Positions 1-7,064 of a DNA stretch of 15,008 nt are shown piece after piece. The stretch's first letter is position 1; every line of letters begins with the position of its first letter. The translations under genes were made by a program, and so were the position numbers. The notes under the pieces were generated by a model. The model did not search any database and was not told the origin of the DNA. It saw nothing but the letters and a program-made list of their open reading frames with translations. The stretch covers positions 1-15,008 of the forward strand of contig JAFZOA010000428.1 in NCBI GenBank assembly GCA_017550775.1, given 5' to 3'. This DNA is from Ruminiclostridium sp. (GTDB taxonomy: Bacteria > Bacillota_A > Clostridia > Oscillospirales > Ruminococcaceae).

Positions 1-1232
1 CCGTTTCCGATGCTCTTCATAAGTATCGCAACCGGTATTCGTACAAGAAACGCGCCGCAGATCCCCTGCGCCATAACGAACTTCGTCTTCTCCATGCCGT
101 TGTAGTAGCCGATAAAGCAGAACAGGAAGCAGGTCATAAGACAGTCTATCGCGTAGGATTTGAGATACTCCCACGCGTCCGCCACAGTGTCCGACTGGTT
201 CGAGAATATCCCCGCGAGAAGGTCGCCGCGGAAGAATGCCAGCAGGAACATCACGACACCGAACGCGAACGATACGGCTATCCCGCTTTTGAGTGCCTTC
301 TTCGCTCTCTCCGGAAGTCCGGCTCCGCGGTTCTGTGCCACAAACGCGGACATCGACTGCATGAACGCCGCCGGTACAAGCATTATGAACGCGCACACCT
401 TCTGCGCCACACCGACACCCGCGGAGGCGGTTACTCCGATCTGGTTTACAATCGCGGTAAGCACGAGAAACGATATGCCGACAAGAAAGTCCTGCAAGGC
501 AATAGGCGTACCGATACGGAAGATCATTCCCGCATATTGCTTCTTCATTCTGAGGTTGGTGCGGTGAAACTCAAAGGGGAGCTTTGCCCGGCGTATCAGG
601 ACAAACGAGATGATAACGCTGACAAGCTGCGCGATGACTGTAGCAAGCGCCGCTCCCGAGGCGCCCATACCGAAACCCGCCACAAACAGCAGGTCCCCCG
701 CTATATTGAACACGCAGGCGATACCAACTGCAACAAGCGGAGTTTTCGAGTCCCCGAGACCGCGGAAAATGCTCCCGAGAAGGTTGTACGCCGTGATTAT
801 CAGAAATCCCGCGCCGCATATCCTTATGTAGCTCACCGTCAGATCGAACGCTTCCTCCGGTGCCTGCATCACCGTTGCAAGTCCCGGAGCGCCGAGCATG
901 GTCACGATCGTGAACACCACGCCGGTTGCCGCAAATATCAGCAGTCCCGTGCCGATAGTCTGGGCGGCTTCGTCGGGACGCTTCTCGCCTGTCTTCTGCG
1001 CCACCGCGACCGTTATTCCCATGGAAAAGCCTACGATCAGATTTGTGAGGGTCATTACTATCTGTGAGCCCGTTGATACTCCCGAAACGTCGGCGGTGGT
1101 GCCGAACTGTCCGACGATAAGCAGATCGACCGCGCCGTACATTGCCTGCAAAAACATGGCGAACAGCACGGGAAGCATGAATTTCAGCAGCTTCGGAAGT
1201 ATCGCGCCTTCCGTAAAATCATTGTTTTTCAT
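1..1232 (-). CDS. MATE family multidrug/Na+ efflux transporter, partial
   Basis: Reading the complement from ATG at 1232 gives an uninterrupted 410-codon frame that runs off the left edge of the window, so the C-terminus is missing. MATE proteins are usually about 450 aa, so roughly 40 residues are probably lost. The translation begins MKNNDFTEGAILPKLLKFML and continues with FLQAMYGAVDLLIVGQFG, then RGLGDSKTPL near the end of the first half and SAFVAQNRGAG in the second half. This two-fold repeated pattern is typical of MATE exporters, which use Na+ or H+ gradients to expel cationic drugs or metabolites across the cytoplasmic membrane. A good ribosome site (AAGGAG) lies about 6 nt before the ATG. 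The gene follows the 1272-2525 gene by 39 bp on the same strand and probably shares its transcript. The substrate cannot be told from sequence. Confidence 0.93.
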   Translation of the reverse strand, partial: MKNNDFTEGAILPKLLKFMLPVLFAMFLQAMYGAVDLLIVGQFGTTADVSGVSTGSQIVMTLTNLIVGFSMGITVAVAQKTGEKRPDEAAQTIGTGLLIFAATGVVFTIVTMLGAPGLATVMQAPEEAFDLTVSYIRICGAGFLIITAYNLLGSIFRGLGDSKTPLVAVGIACVFNIAGDLLFVAGFGMGASGAALATVIAQLVSVIISFVLIRRAKLPFEFHRTNLRMKKQYAGMIFRIGTPIALQDFLVGISFLVLTAIVNQIGVTASAGVGVAQKVCAFIMLVPAAFMQSMSAFVAQNRGAGLPERAKKALKSGIAVSFAFGVVMFLLAFFRGDLLAGIFSNQSDTVADAWEYLKSYAIDCLMTCFLFCFIGYYNGMEKTKFVMAQGICGAFLVRIPVAILMKSIGN

Positions 1233-1271
1233 AATTCTCCTTATTCTTTGTTCCGCACATATCTGTTCTGT

Positions 1272-2525
1272 TTACAACTTCTCTGCTTCATTCCTGTGCA
1301 TAATATGTATCCCTAAATGACCTATGCCAAGTATTATCGAAGCTCCGATCAGGAAAAGGTTGAATGAGTATATACCGAGCAACAGCACCGCTATCACGGG
1401 AAGGGAAGCTCCCGCGACCGGGAAGCCGGCAAAGGACGAATAAAAGTCCCTCATTGTCCTTTCGCTTGCGAAGTATCTTATCCAGTAGCACTCGTACAGT
1501 ATCATCAGCACCACAGCCGCCGCCCACAGCATTATCTTCCATTCAAAGTACAGCCCCTCCGGGAGAATTCTTACATGGGGGTCGGTCGATCTGAATACCG
1601 GAAGAGCGCACGTTACCGCGACCTCGCCGACGCGCTCAAAAGCCAGCAATACCCTGTTCTCCTTCCCTGCTGCCTGTTCATAGCCTTCGGGTTGGAATTT
1701 CACGCCCCAGATTATGTTCGGCACAAACAGCATTATCAGGAATACCACGCCGGTCACCGATAACCCGAGCTGATACGGTTCAACGGTGCCGAACGCCAGC
1801 GAGCTTGTCCTGACGCTGCTGATAATGTCGCCGTAATGTTCTCTGAGCCGCCCCGCCATAAGACCGGGATTGTCGAGGTTTACATGATAGCTTCCGTAGA
1901 TTCCCATTATCTTTCCGCCTACGGAGTCATACTCGTCGATGAAGTTCTCTACCATATAGGTCTCCCTGACCGGGGACATTCCGGTATGCTCCGTATCGTT
2001 CGCATGATAGTCGTCGCCCTGTTTTATGCACCTGAGAGCCTTCTCATACTCCGGCGATTTTTCAAGCCCGTTCTCTTCAAGATATTTAAGATACCTTGCG
2101 CCGGTGGTCTCATTCTGATGACCGACATCGGTACCGTGGAAGACCGTTTCCGGACAATACTCCTTTATCTCATGGAAAAACTCTGAATAGTACGCATTTC
2201 CCGACTGAGTTCCCTGAATGTCCTCCATAAACCGGTCTATGATCTCGTCGCTGTCGGACTTCATCCAGAGGTTAAGGAGCTGTGCGCTGTAATACGGTAG
2301 CTCAACGAACAGGTCGCGGCATCCTTCGTTATAGCAGTCCTTCCACTGACCGAACTCAACGTCGTAATAGACCTTTTCGCCGTGTGCTTCCCCCAGAAGC
2401 ATTATCTTCGTATTCCCGTCCGGATAAACATCAGCGGGACGATCCAGAAATGAGAGTATCGCACTCGCGGCAATCGTTATTCCGAGCAGTGTAAAAGCAA
2501 TGACCGATCGCAGTTTTTCTTTCAT
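1272..2525 (-). CDS. Membrane protein with extracytoplasmic TIKI/TraB/EreA-like GxxH domain
   Basis: 417 aa. An N-terminal signal anchor (about residues 8-26) is followed by a soluble region of about 225 residues, then at least four hydrophobic spans (about 252-275, 331-352, 368-386 and 388-408; a weaker one near 292-311). The soluble region has GEAHG at 45-49, a buried-looking FVELP with Glu75, several His (118, 130, 136), RETY at 187-190 and YGSYH at 210-214. The paired GxxH motifs plus the early Glu resemble the EreA/ChaN/TraB-PrgY-TIKI superfamily, whose members are metal-dependent hydrolases or proteases, or in ChaN bind haem. Assignment is by motif only. The topology places the putative catalytic domain outside the membrane. 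The start ATG at 2525 has a GGGGAA site about 9 nt upstream. It sits 74 bp after the alcohol dehydrogenase and 39 bp before the MATE gene. The function is unknown; hydrolysis of an extracellular peptide or ester is a guess. Confidence 0.7.
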   Translation of the reverse strand: MKEKLRSVIAFTLLGITIAASAILSFLDRPADVYPDGNTKIMLLGEAHGEKVYYDVEFGQWKDCYNEGCRDLFVELPYYSAQLLNLWMKSDSDEIIDRFMEDIQGTQSGNAYYSEFFHEIKEYCPETVFHGTDVGHQNETTGARYLKYLEENGLEKSPEYEKALRCIKQGDDYHANDTEHTGMSPVRETYMVENFIDEYDSVGGKIMGIYGSYHVNLDNPGLMAGRLREHYGDIISSVRTSSLAFGTVEPYQLGLSVTGVVFLIMLFVPNIIWGVKFQPEGYEQAAGKENRVLLAFERVGEVAVTCALPVFRSTDPHVRILPEGLYFEWKIMLWAAAVVLMILYECYWIRYFASERTMRDFYSSFAGFPVAGASLPVIAVLLLGIYSFNLFLIGASIILGIGHLGIHIMHRNEAEKL

Positions 2526-2599
2526 TATTACGTTTCCCCGACTTTTTGTTTTTCATTCCGCCCATTCAAACGGAAACCTGATCGAAATACTCAACATTT

Positions 2600-3763
2600 T
2601 TACAGCGACGCCGTGAAAATGTCCGCAATATCCTTCTCCGTAAGCGGAGCCCATGCGTTTTCAAGTCCCTCGTTCACAGCGACATGATGTGCCATTTCAC
2701 CGATACGGCTCTCGTCTATTCCGACATCTTTCAGGTGCATCGGGATTCCGATAGATTCAAAGAAACTATATGTTTCATCTATCGCCCTGTTCGCGATCTC
2801 GAATTTGTCAAGCGAGCTGTCTATACCGAACACGTTCACACCATACTTAACAAAGCGGTCAACGGTCTTTTCGCTCAGGATATGCTTCATCCAGCGGGGA
2901 GTGATTATTGCAAGTCCCTCGCCGTGGGTTATGTCGTAGTACGCAGAAAGAGCGTGCTCCATACCGTGACACGGCCAGCCGGTCGGGCTGTTACCAAGCG
3001 AGTATATGCCGTTGCAGCCGTAAGTGCAGTCGAGCATCATCTCGGCTCTCGCATTGTAATCCTCGGGGTTCTCAAGGCACTTGCGGGCATTTATCATAAG
3101 GCTCTTAAATCCTGCCTCCATAAATCCGTCGTTGAGAAGCGTCGAATCCTCGCAGAAATACTGCTCCATAATGTGATTCATAGCGTCAGCGCAGCCCGCT
3201 GCGATCTGCTTTTTCGGAACGGTGAATGTATAGGTCGGATCAAGGAACGATACCTCCGGGTAAAGAAGCGGGTCAATGTAACCTATCTTGTCATTTGTCT
3301 CGGTGCGCGATATAACACCGCCGCAGTCGTACTCGCTTCCCGTTGCCGCAAGCGTGATGATGTCAACGATCGGGAGCGCGGCCTGCGCCTTGACCTTGTA
3401 TGAGATCAGATCCCACGGATCGCCGTCGTATTTTGCTCCCGCCGCAATAGCCTTCGAGCAGTCGAGAACGCTGCCGCCTCCCACCGAGAGGATAACGTCG
3501 ATATTATGCTCCTTACAGAGCTTTACGCCGTCAAGAACGCTGGGATCATATTTCGGGTTCGGCTGTATTCCGGGAAGCTCATATATCTCGCTGTCTTTCA
3601 GCAGTTCCTTTACCTTGTCGTAAAGTCCGATCTTCCTGATACTTCCGCCGCCGTATGTGAGCAGTATCTTTTTGCCGTACCTGCTCATAACCTCCGGAAG
3701 CTTGGAAACAACGCCTTTTCCGAAGATAAGTCTTGTGGGTGTCATGTAATCGAAGTTCTGCAT
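2600..3763 (-). CDS. Iron-containing alcohol dehydrogenase, YqhD/butanol dehydrogenase type
   Basis: 387 aa, the normal length for the family. It reduces aldehydes (butyraldehyde, acetaldehyde and others) to alcohols with NAD(P)H in the cytosol. Visible family features are FDYMTPTRLIFGKG at the N-terminus, YGGGSIRKIGLYD at 37-49, the nucleotide-binding GGGS at 95-98 and ATGSEYDCGGVISR at 140-153. The metal ligands fall at Asp193, His197, His266 and His280, matching the order and spacing known for E. coli YqhD (194/198/267/281). The ATG at 3763 is preceded by AGGAGG. The gene follows the 68-aa ORF by 24 bp, so both probably start at the promoter near 4209-4237. It could serve fermentative NAD(P)H disposal or aldehyde detoxification; the sequence does not decide between them. 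Confidence 0.95.
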   Translation of the reverse strand: MQNFDYMTPTRLIFGKGVVSKLPEVMSRYGKKILLTYGGGSIRKIGLYDKVKELLKDSEIYELPGIQPNPKYDPSVLDGVKLCKEHNIDVILSVGGGSVLDCSKAIAAGAKYDGDPWDLISYKVKAQAALPIVDIITLAATGSEYDCGGVISRTETNDKIGYIDPLLYPEVSFLDPTYTFTVPKKQIAAGCADAMNHIMEQYFCEDSTLLNDGFMEAGFKSLMINARKCLENPEDYNARAEMMLDCTYGCNGIYSLGNSPTGWPCHGMEHALSAYYDITHGEGLAIITPRWMKHILSEKTVDRFVKYGVNVFGIDSSLDKFEIANRAIDETYSFFESIGIPMHLKDVGIDESRIGEMAHHVAVNEGLENAWAPLTEKDIADIFTASL

Positions 3764-3787
3764 AGTAGTATCCTCCTGTTATTTGGT

Positions 3788-3994
3788 TTATTTACAGTAT
3801 TTTTCAATATCTTCTTCGGACACCTTTACGCCGATGTCCCATTTCAGCCTGTATGCAAGCATATCGGCAAGCTGCACTTTTCTTTCGGCTCCGCTGTCGG
3901 AAGACAGTATCAGTGTCACCATAGGTTCTTCGCCCGGCATAAATCCCTCGCAGCCATTGTCCGGTTCTATAAGGTCAATGATCCTGTACATCAT
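3788..3994 (-). CDS. Small protein of unknown function upstream of the alcohol dehydrogenase
   Basis: 68 aa, beginning MMYRIIDLIEP and ending EEDIEKYCK. I do not recognise a family. It is acidic and soluble-looking, with no signal peptide or membrane span; a strand-rich first half (MVTLILSSDSG) is followed by helix-forming sequence. The ATG at 3994 was chosen because an AGGAG site sits 5 nt before it. An in-frame GTG at 4012 would add six residues but would overlap that ribosome site. The stop is 24 bp before the alcohol dehydrogenase start, so the two are very probably co-transcribed. A clear sigma-A promoter lies about 210 bp upstream. It might be a small regulator or partner of the dehydrogenase, but nothing in the sequence shows that. 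Confidence 0.65.
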   Translation of the reverse strand: MMYRIIDLIEPDNGCEGFMPGEEPMVTLILSSDSGAERKVQLADMLAYRLKWDIGVKVSEEDIEKYCK

Positions 3995-3999
3995 AATAT

Positions 4000-4004
4000 C
4001 TCCT
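4000..4004 (-). promoter_or_regulatory. Ribosome binding site fixing the start of the 68-aa ORF
   Basis: The complement reads AGGAG, 5 nt before the ATG at 3994. This supports that ATG over the upstream in-frame GTG at 4012. Confidence 0.75.
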
Positions 4005-4121
4005 ATTCGCACGCATTATCGGGGCTGTGTCGTCGGGGAGTACTGTCGCCGTTGTGCGTTCGTCGTATATTTCCGGACGGAACACACAGTCCTTTCCGCA
4101 GATCAGATCTGTTTATTCATA

Positions 4122-4187
4122 TTAAGGAATCGCTGATTTGATCTTGCACGCCGCTTGCATTGCATCTTTAGCCGTCATCTTGCACAT
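4122..4187 (-). CDS. Candidate 21-aa leader peptide
   Basis: On the complement an ATG at 4187 opens 21 codons, starting MCKMTAKDAMQ and ending KIKSAIP, closed by TAA. It starts only about 15 nt after the expected transcription start of the promoter at 4209-4237. It is preceded by AAGGGG, a possible though tight ribosome site (3-4 nt spacer). It has no run of a single amino acid that would mark a classic attenuation peptide; two cysteines are notable. It could be a chance ORF. The position at the head of a long structured leader is the only support for function. Confidence 0.3.
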   Translation of the reverse strand: MCKMTAKDAMQAACKIKSAIP

Positions 4188-4208
4188 ATTCCCCTTGACT
4201 TGCGATTT

Positions 4209-4237
4209 ATTATAGCATACCTTCGCGTTGAAGTCAA
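4209..4237 (-). promoter_or_regulatory. Sigma-A promoter of the alcohol dehydrogenase operon
   Basis: The complement carries TTGACT (4232-4237), a 17-bp spacer and TATAAT (4209-4214), one base short of the full consensus. Transcription should begin near 4202. It lies downstream of galE and points toward the 68-aa ORF and the dehydrogenase. No repressor site is obvious. Confidence 0.88.
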
Positions 4238-4427
4238 TTCCTTTGCCTGCCATGTTGACAGCGGATATTCTTCGGCATGACAAAATCGACCAAGATCTCT
4301 CTCAGCCGATTTGTATAAGAAGTATTTATTGCTTGGCCTGACTTTCCGGGCTCGTTTATCCCGTTCTTTTACGTCAGAATGTTTTTCCGTCTGTATGATG
4401 CCGGTGACCGAAAACCGATCATTCGGG
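4238..4427. other. Intergenic stretch after galE, no gene seen
   Basis: These 190 bp lie between the galE stop and the downstream promoter on the same strand. I see no hairpin followed by a T-run, so galE transcripts may read through into the next operon. An 87-codon frame crosses this stretch but overlaps the promoter and has no ribosome site or coding character. Confidence 0.5.
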
Positions 4428-5444
4428 TCAGTCCTCAAATCCGTTCGGGTTCTGGGACTGCCACCGCCACGAGTCCTCGCACATTTCCTTTATGCCGTAC
4501 TTTGCCTTCCAGCCGAGCTCCTTCTCCGCAAGGTCGGCGGAGGCGTAGCAGGTCGCGATATCGCCGGCTCTTCGCGGCTTTATACTGTACGGGACCTTCT
4601 GTCCGGTAGCTTCCGTGAATGCCGATACAAGCTGGAGGACGCTTACTCCGTTGCCGGTGCCGAGATTGTAGATCTTTAAGCCGCAGTTTTCCTTTATCTT
4701 GTCGAGCGCTTTGACATGACCGTCCGCAAGGTCAACGACATGGATATAGTCACGCACGCCGGTGCCGTCAACGGTGTCGTAGTCGTTGCCGAATACGCCG
4801 AGCTCTTTGAGCTTTCCGACCGCTACCTGTGTGATGTAGGGCATGAGGTTGTTGGGTATACCGTTGGGGTTGTCGCCGATAAGACCGGATCTGTGCGCGC
4901 CGATAGGGTTGAAATAGCGAAGAAGGATAACGTTCCACTCGGGGTCTGCCTTCTGTATGTCGGTGAGTATCTGTTCAAGCATCGACTTCGTCCAGCCGTA
5001 GGGGTTGGTGCACGCCTTCTTCGGACACTGCTCCGTGATCGGTATGAATTCGGGATCCCCGTAGACCGTCGCCGAGGAAGAAAAGATTATGTTCCTGACA
5101 TTATGCTTTCTGAGCTCGTCCACGAGAATGAGCGTTCCCTGAAGGTTGTTCTCATAGTATTCCCACGGCTTCTGCACCGATTCGCCGACTGCTTTGAGTC
5201 CCGCGAAATGAATGCAGGCGTCTATCTTTTCATTGTCGAGTATCTCTTTCATAGCCTTGCGGTCGGTCGTGTCCGCCTCATAGAACTTCACCTTTTTGCC
5301 GGTGATCTGTTCAACGCGGTCTATGCTCTTTTTTGACGCGTTCACGAGGTTATCCACCACGACCGCCTCATAGCCGTTTTCGAGCAGCGAGACCACCGTA
5401 TGTGAACCTATATAGCCGGCACCGCCTGTAACAAGAATTGTCAT
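4428..5444 (-). CDS. galE: UDP-glucose 4-epimerase
   Basis: 338 aa, the same length as E. coli GalE. It interconverts UDP-galactose and UDP-glucose in the Leloir pathway and supplies UDP-galactose for surface glycans. It is a short-chain dehydrogenase/reductase-fold enzyme with tightly bound NAD. The nucleotide loop TGGAGYIGS is at 6-14. The catalytic residues Ser124 (FSSSATVYG), Tyr149 and Lys153 (YGWTK) fall at the E. coli numbers. The residue matching E. coli Tyr299 is Cys299 (DIATCYASAD); in human GALE a Cys at that site goes with acceptance of N-acetylated UDP-sugars. The start at 5444 is chosen because AAGGAGG lies 8 nt before it and it begins directly with the fold (MTILVTGG). A longer frame from 5474 adds ten residues that would include the ribosome site. 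No other Leloir gene is adjacent; it has its own promoter. Confidence 0.97.
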   Translation of the reverse strand: MTILVTGGAGYIGSHTVVSLLENGYEAVVVDNLVNASKKSIDRVEQITGKKVKFYEADTTDRKAMKEILDNEKIDACIHFAGLKAVGESVQKPWEYYENNLQGTLILVDELRKHNVRNIIFSSSATVYGDPEFIPITEQCPKKACTNPYGWTKSMLEQILTDIQKADPEWNVILLRYFNPIGAHRSGLIGDNPNGIPNNLMPYITQVAVGKLKELGVFGNDYDTVDGTGVRDYIHVVDLADGHVKALDKIKENCGLKIYNLGTGNGVSVLQLVSAFTEATGQKVPYSIKPRRAGDIATCYASADLAEKELGWKAKYGIKEMCEDSWRWQSQNPNGFED

Positions 5445-5452
5445 ATCGTTAT

Positions 5453-5459
5453 CCTCCTT
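5453..5459 (-). promoter_or_regulatory. Ribosome binding site deciding the galE start
   Basis: The complement reads AAGGAGG, 8 nt before the ATG at 5444. It rules against the in-frame ATG at 5474. Confidence 0.85.
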
Positions 5460-5567
5460 CAAAAGAAAAAACATCAGCCGATCGTAAAGCCCTGAAATGC
5501 GCCGGATTTAGCTGTTTTACAGGAATCTGAGCGCTGTTTTCTCCGATTGTTGCATAATACCAACTCT

Positions 5568-5596
5568 ATTATACATCATCACATCCGTAAAAGCAA
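5568..5596 (-). promoter_or_regulatory. galE promoter
   Basis: The complement has TTGCTT (5591-5596), 17 bp, then TATAAT (5568-5573). Expected start is near 5561, giving a leader of about 117 nt before galE. Confidence 0.75.
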
Positions 5597-5772
5597 GTTT
5601 TATTTATTCGTCACATATATTTTTATCAAAGCCACAATATTAAGCGACGATTTTGTGCATATTAACCAAATAACGCTGAATTAATATGTCAGCTTTACGT
5701 TCTGCACACCCTGAGCGTAAACCGATAAGCCGGACCATTATCGGCTGTCAGCAGTCAATTTTTCGTAATCTC
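5597..5772. other. Divergent intergenic region with a candidate operator
   Basis: This AT-rich stretch lies between the galE promoter and the plus-strand operon promoter. I see no gene in it. It contains one inverted repeat, CCGATAA (5722-5728) and TTATCGG (5738-5744), spaced by 9 nt and about 30 bp upstream of the -35 box at 5773. It could be a regulator site for the plus-strand operon or a weak stem; no named operator is recognised. Confidence 0.4.
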
Positions 5773-5801
5773 TTGAAAAAGCGGTATATTTATGGTATAA
5801 T
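5773..5801 (+). promoter_or_regulatory. Sigma-A promoter of the STAS-kinase/transporter operon
   Basis: TTGAAA (5773-5778), a 17-bp spacer and TATAAT (5796-5801), with predicted start near 5808. It is the only strong promoter seen ahead of the four genes spanning 5876-12488. Confidence 0.88.
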
Positions 5802-5806
5802 AAAAG

Positions 5807-5837
5807 CCGGGTCGCAGAAAATGAGCGCCCGACCCGG
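5807..5837 (+). promoter_or_regulatory. Perfect hairpin at the 5' end of the operon mRNA
   Basis: CCGGGTCG (5807-5814) and CGACCCGG (5830-5837) pair perfectly over 8 bp around a 15-nt loop. The stem starts at the predicted first base of the transcript. No T-run follows, so it is not a normal terminator. It may stabilise the mRNA 5' end or serve as a protein operator at DNA or RNA level. Confidence 0.6.
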
Positions 5838-5875
5838 ATGAAACATACGGGTAATAACTATTACGGAGGCAGTAA

Positions 5876-7057
5876 ATGAAAACAACCGTCCAGAACAACA
5901 CTATCACGATCTATCTTGAAGGAAGGATAGACACCAACAATGCCCCGCAGGTCGAAAAAGAGATCTTCGACGCGATCGGTGGTAAGGCCTTGGATATTGT
6001 TATCGACGCGGAGAAGCTCGAATACATATCCAGCGCGGGACTGCGTGTGCTGATGAAGCTTCGCAAGAGTATAGACAAGCCGCTTCCCGTGATAAACGTT
6101 TCGAGAGATGTTTATGACATCTTCGAGACAACAGGATTTGTCGAGCTGTTCGATATCAAAAAGGCGCTTCGCAATGTGTCTGTCGAGGGCTGTGAGCTTA
6201 TCGGCGAGGGCGGGAACGGAGCCGTTTACCGTCTGGACGAAGACAAGATCGTAAAGGTCTATAAGCCGTGGATGAAACAGGAGTCGATCGAGCGTGAGCG
6301 CAGTTTCGCAAAGACTGCTTTGGTAAACGGCGTTCCTTCCGTTATAGCTTACGATATGGTTCGTGTCAATGATTGTTTCGGTATCGTGTTTGAAATGCTC
6401 CATTCCGATACCCTCGGACACGCAATGCGTGACAATCCCGCAAAGTTCGTCGATTATGTCGATCAGTATGTGGCTCTTGCCAAAACCCTTCATTCGACCC
6501 ATGTGCCGAAGAACAGCTTTGCAACAATACAGACAGTTATGCACGGCAAAGCTGATAATCTCTCTCGCTGGTGCTCGCCGGAGGAAATAGCGCTGCTGCA
6601 CGGTATCATAGATTCGATCCCCGAGACCGACACGATCACACACAACGATCTTCATCCCGGAAACATCATGATACAGGACGGCGAGCTTGTTCTGATAGAT
6701 ATGCCCGAGGTCACTATGGGTCCGTCCGTGTGCGATCTTACAGCAATATTCCGCGATATGATATCCGCACCCAAGAATAAGCCCGATATCATTGAGCACA
6801 GTGTGGGTATGCCGCCCGAAATGATCATGAAAGCGGGAAATCTTTTCTTTATGAAGTATAACGGCTTTACCGACGGTACACAGCTCGAAGAATACTACAA
6901 GAAGATCGGACTTCTGTATGCTTTTAATGTCGTGCTTATCCCGGGTGCAGGTAATGAAGAGGCGATAAGAAATGCCGATAACATCATGAAAAATCTGCTG
7001 CGCGGAGTTGTTATCCCGAACGAGCAGGCTATAAAGGGATTGTTCAGAATAATGTGA
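5876..7057 (+). CDS. STAS domain fused to an APH/choline-kinase-like kinase
   Basis: 393 aa, two domains. Residues 1 to about 97 form a STAS (anti-sigma-factor-antagonist) domain: LEGRIDTNNAPQVEKEI at 14-30 and the signature YISSAGLRVL at 50-59, where Ser52-Ser53 lie in the loop phosphorylated in SpoIIAA/RsbV. Residues about 105-393 are a protein-kinase-like fold of the aminoglycoside phosphotransferase type (PF01636-like). These show a glycine-rich loop LIGEGGNGAVYRL at 108-120, a probable ATP-binding lysine in IVKVYK (Lys127), the catalytic loop THNDLHPGN at 255-263 (Asp258, Asn263) and metal-binding Asp275 in LIDMPE. The kinase might phosphorylate its own STAS loop, a partner protein or a small molecule. 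GGAGG lies 6 nt before the ATG. A phosphatase gene follows after 7 bp, which supports a reversible phosphorylation switch (inference). Drug resistance is unlikely given the STAS fusion. Confidence 0.85.
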   Translation: MKTTVQNNTITIYLEGRIDTNNAPQVEKEIFDAIGGKALDIVIDAEKLEYISSAGLRVLMKLRKSIDKPLPVINVSRDVYDIFETTGFVELFDIKKALRNVSVEGCELIGEGGNGAVYRLDEDKIVKVYKPWMKQESIERERSFAKTALVNGVPSVIAYDMVRVNDCFGIVFEMLHSDTLGHAMRDNPAKFVDYVDQYVALAKTLHSTHVPKNSFATIQTVMHGKADNLSRWCSPEEIALLHGIIDSIPETDTITHNDLHPGNIMIQDGELVLIDMPEVTMGPSVCDLTAIFRDMISAPKNKPDIIEHSVGMPPEMIMKAGNLFFMKYNGFTDGTQLEEYYKKIGLLYAFNVVLIPGAGNEEAIRNADNIMKNLLRGVVIPNEQAIKGLFRIM

Positions 7058-7064
7058 GGTAACA

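Larger units (their letters stand above)
3995..4208 (-). promoter_or_regulatory. Roughly 208-nt 5' leader of the minus-strand operon
   Basis: This is the untranslated region between the expected start site near 4202 and the 68-aa ORF. On the complement it contains the candidate leader ORF, then a perfect small inverted repeat (CAGATC-T-GATCTG) and overlapping short pairings (CGGAA/TTCCG competing with GGAC/GTCC, plus CTGTGT with a distant ACACAG). The mutually exclusive pairings would allow a regulatory switch, but I do not recognise any named riboswitch or T-box motif. Confidence 0.4.

Noticed and set aside
2684..3403. 239-codon plus-strand frame opposite the alcohol dehydrogenase
   Set aside because: It is the shadow of a well-supported family gene with intact metal ligands.
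3788..4012. GTG at 4012 as start of the small ORF (74 aa)
   Set aside because: The AGGAG site at 4000-4004 lies inside that extension and is correctly spaced for the ATG at 3994.
3995..4208. Named riboswitch or T-box in the operon leader
   Set aside because: I could not find a T-box core or any conserved riboswitch motif; only short generic stems are visible.
5861..6799. 312-codon open frame on the minus strand opposite the STAS-kinase
   Set aside because: The plus strand has a strong promoter, ribosome site and two recognisable domains. The antisense frame is rich in Cys and His and shows no domain.
5876..7057. Aminoglycoside resistance gene
   Set aside because: The kinase fold is of that superfamily, but the N-terminal STAS domain and the adjacent phosphatase point to signalling or metabolism.
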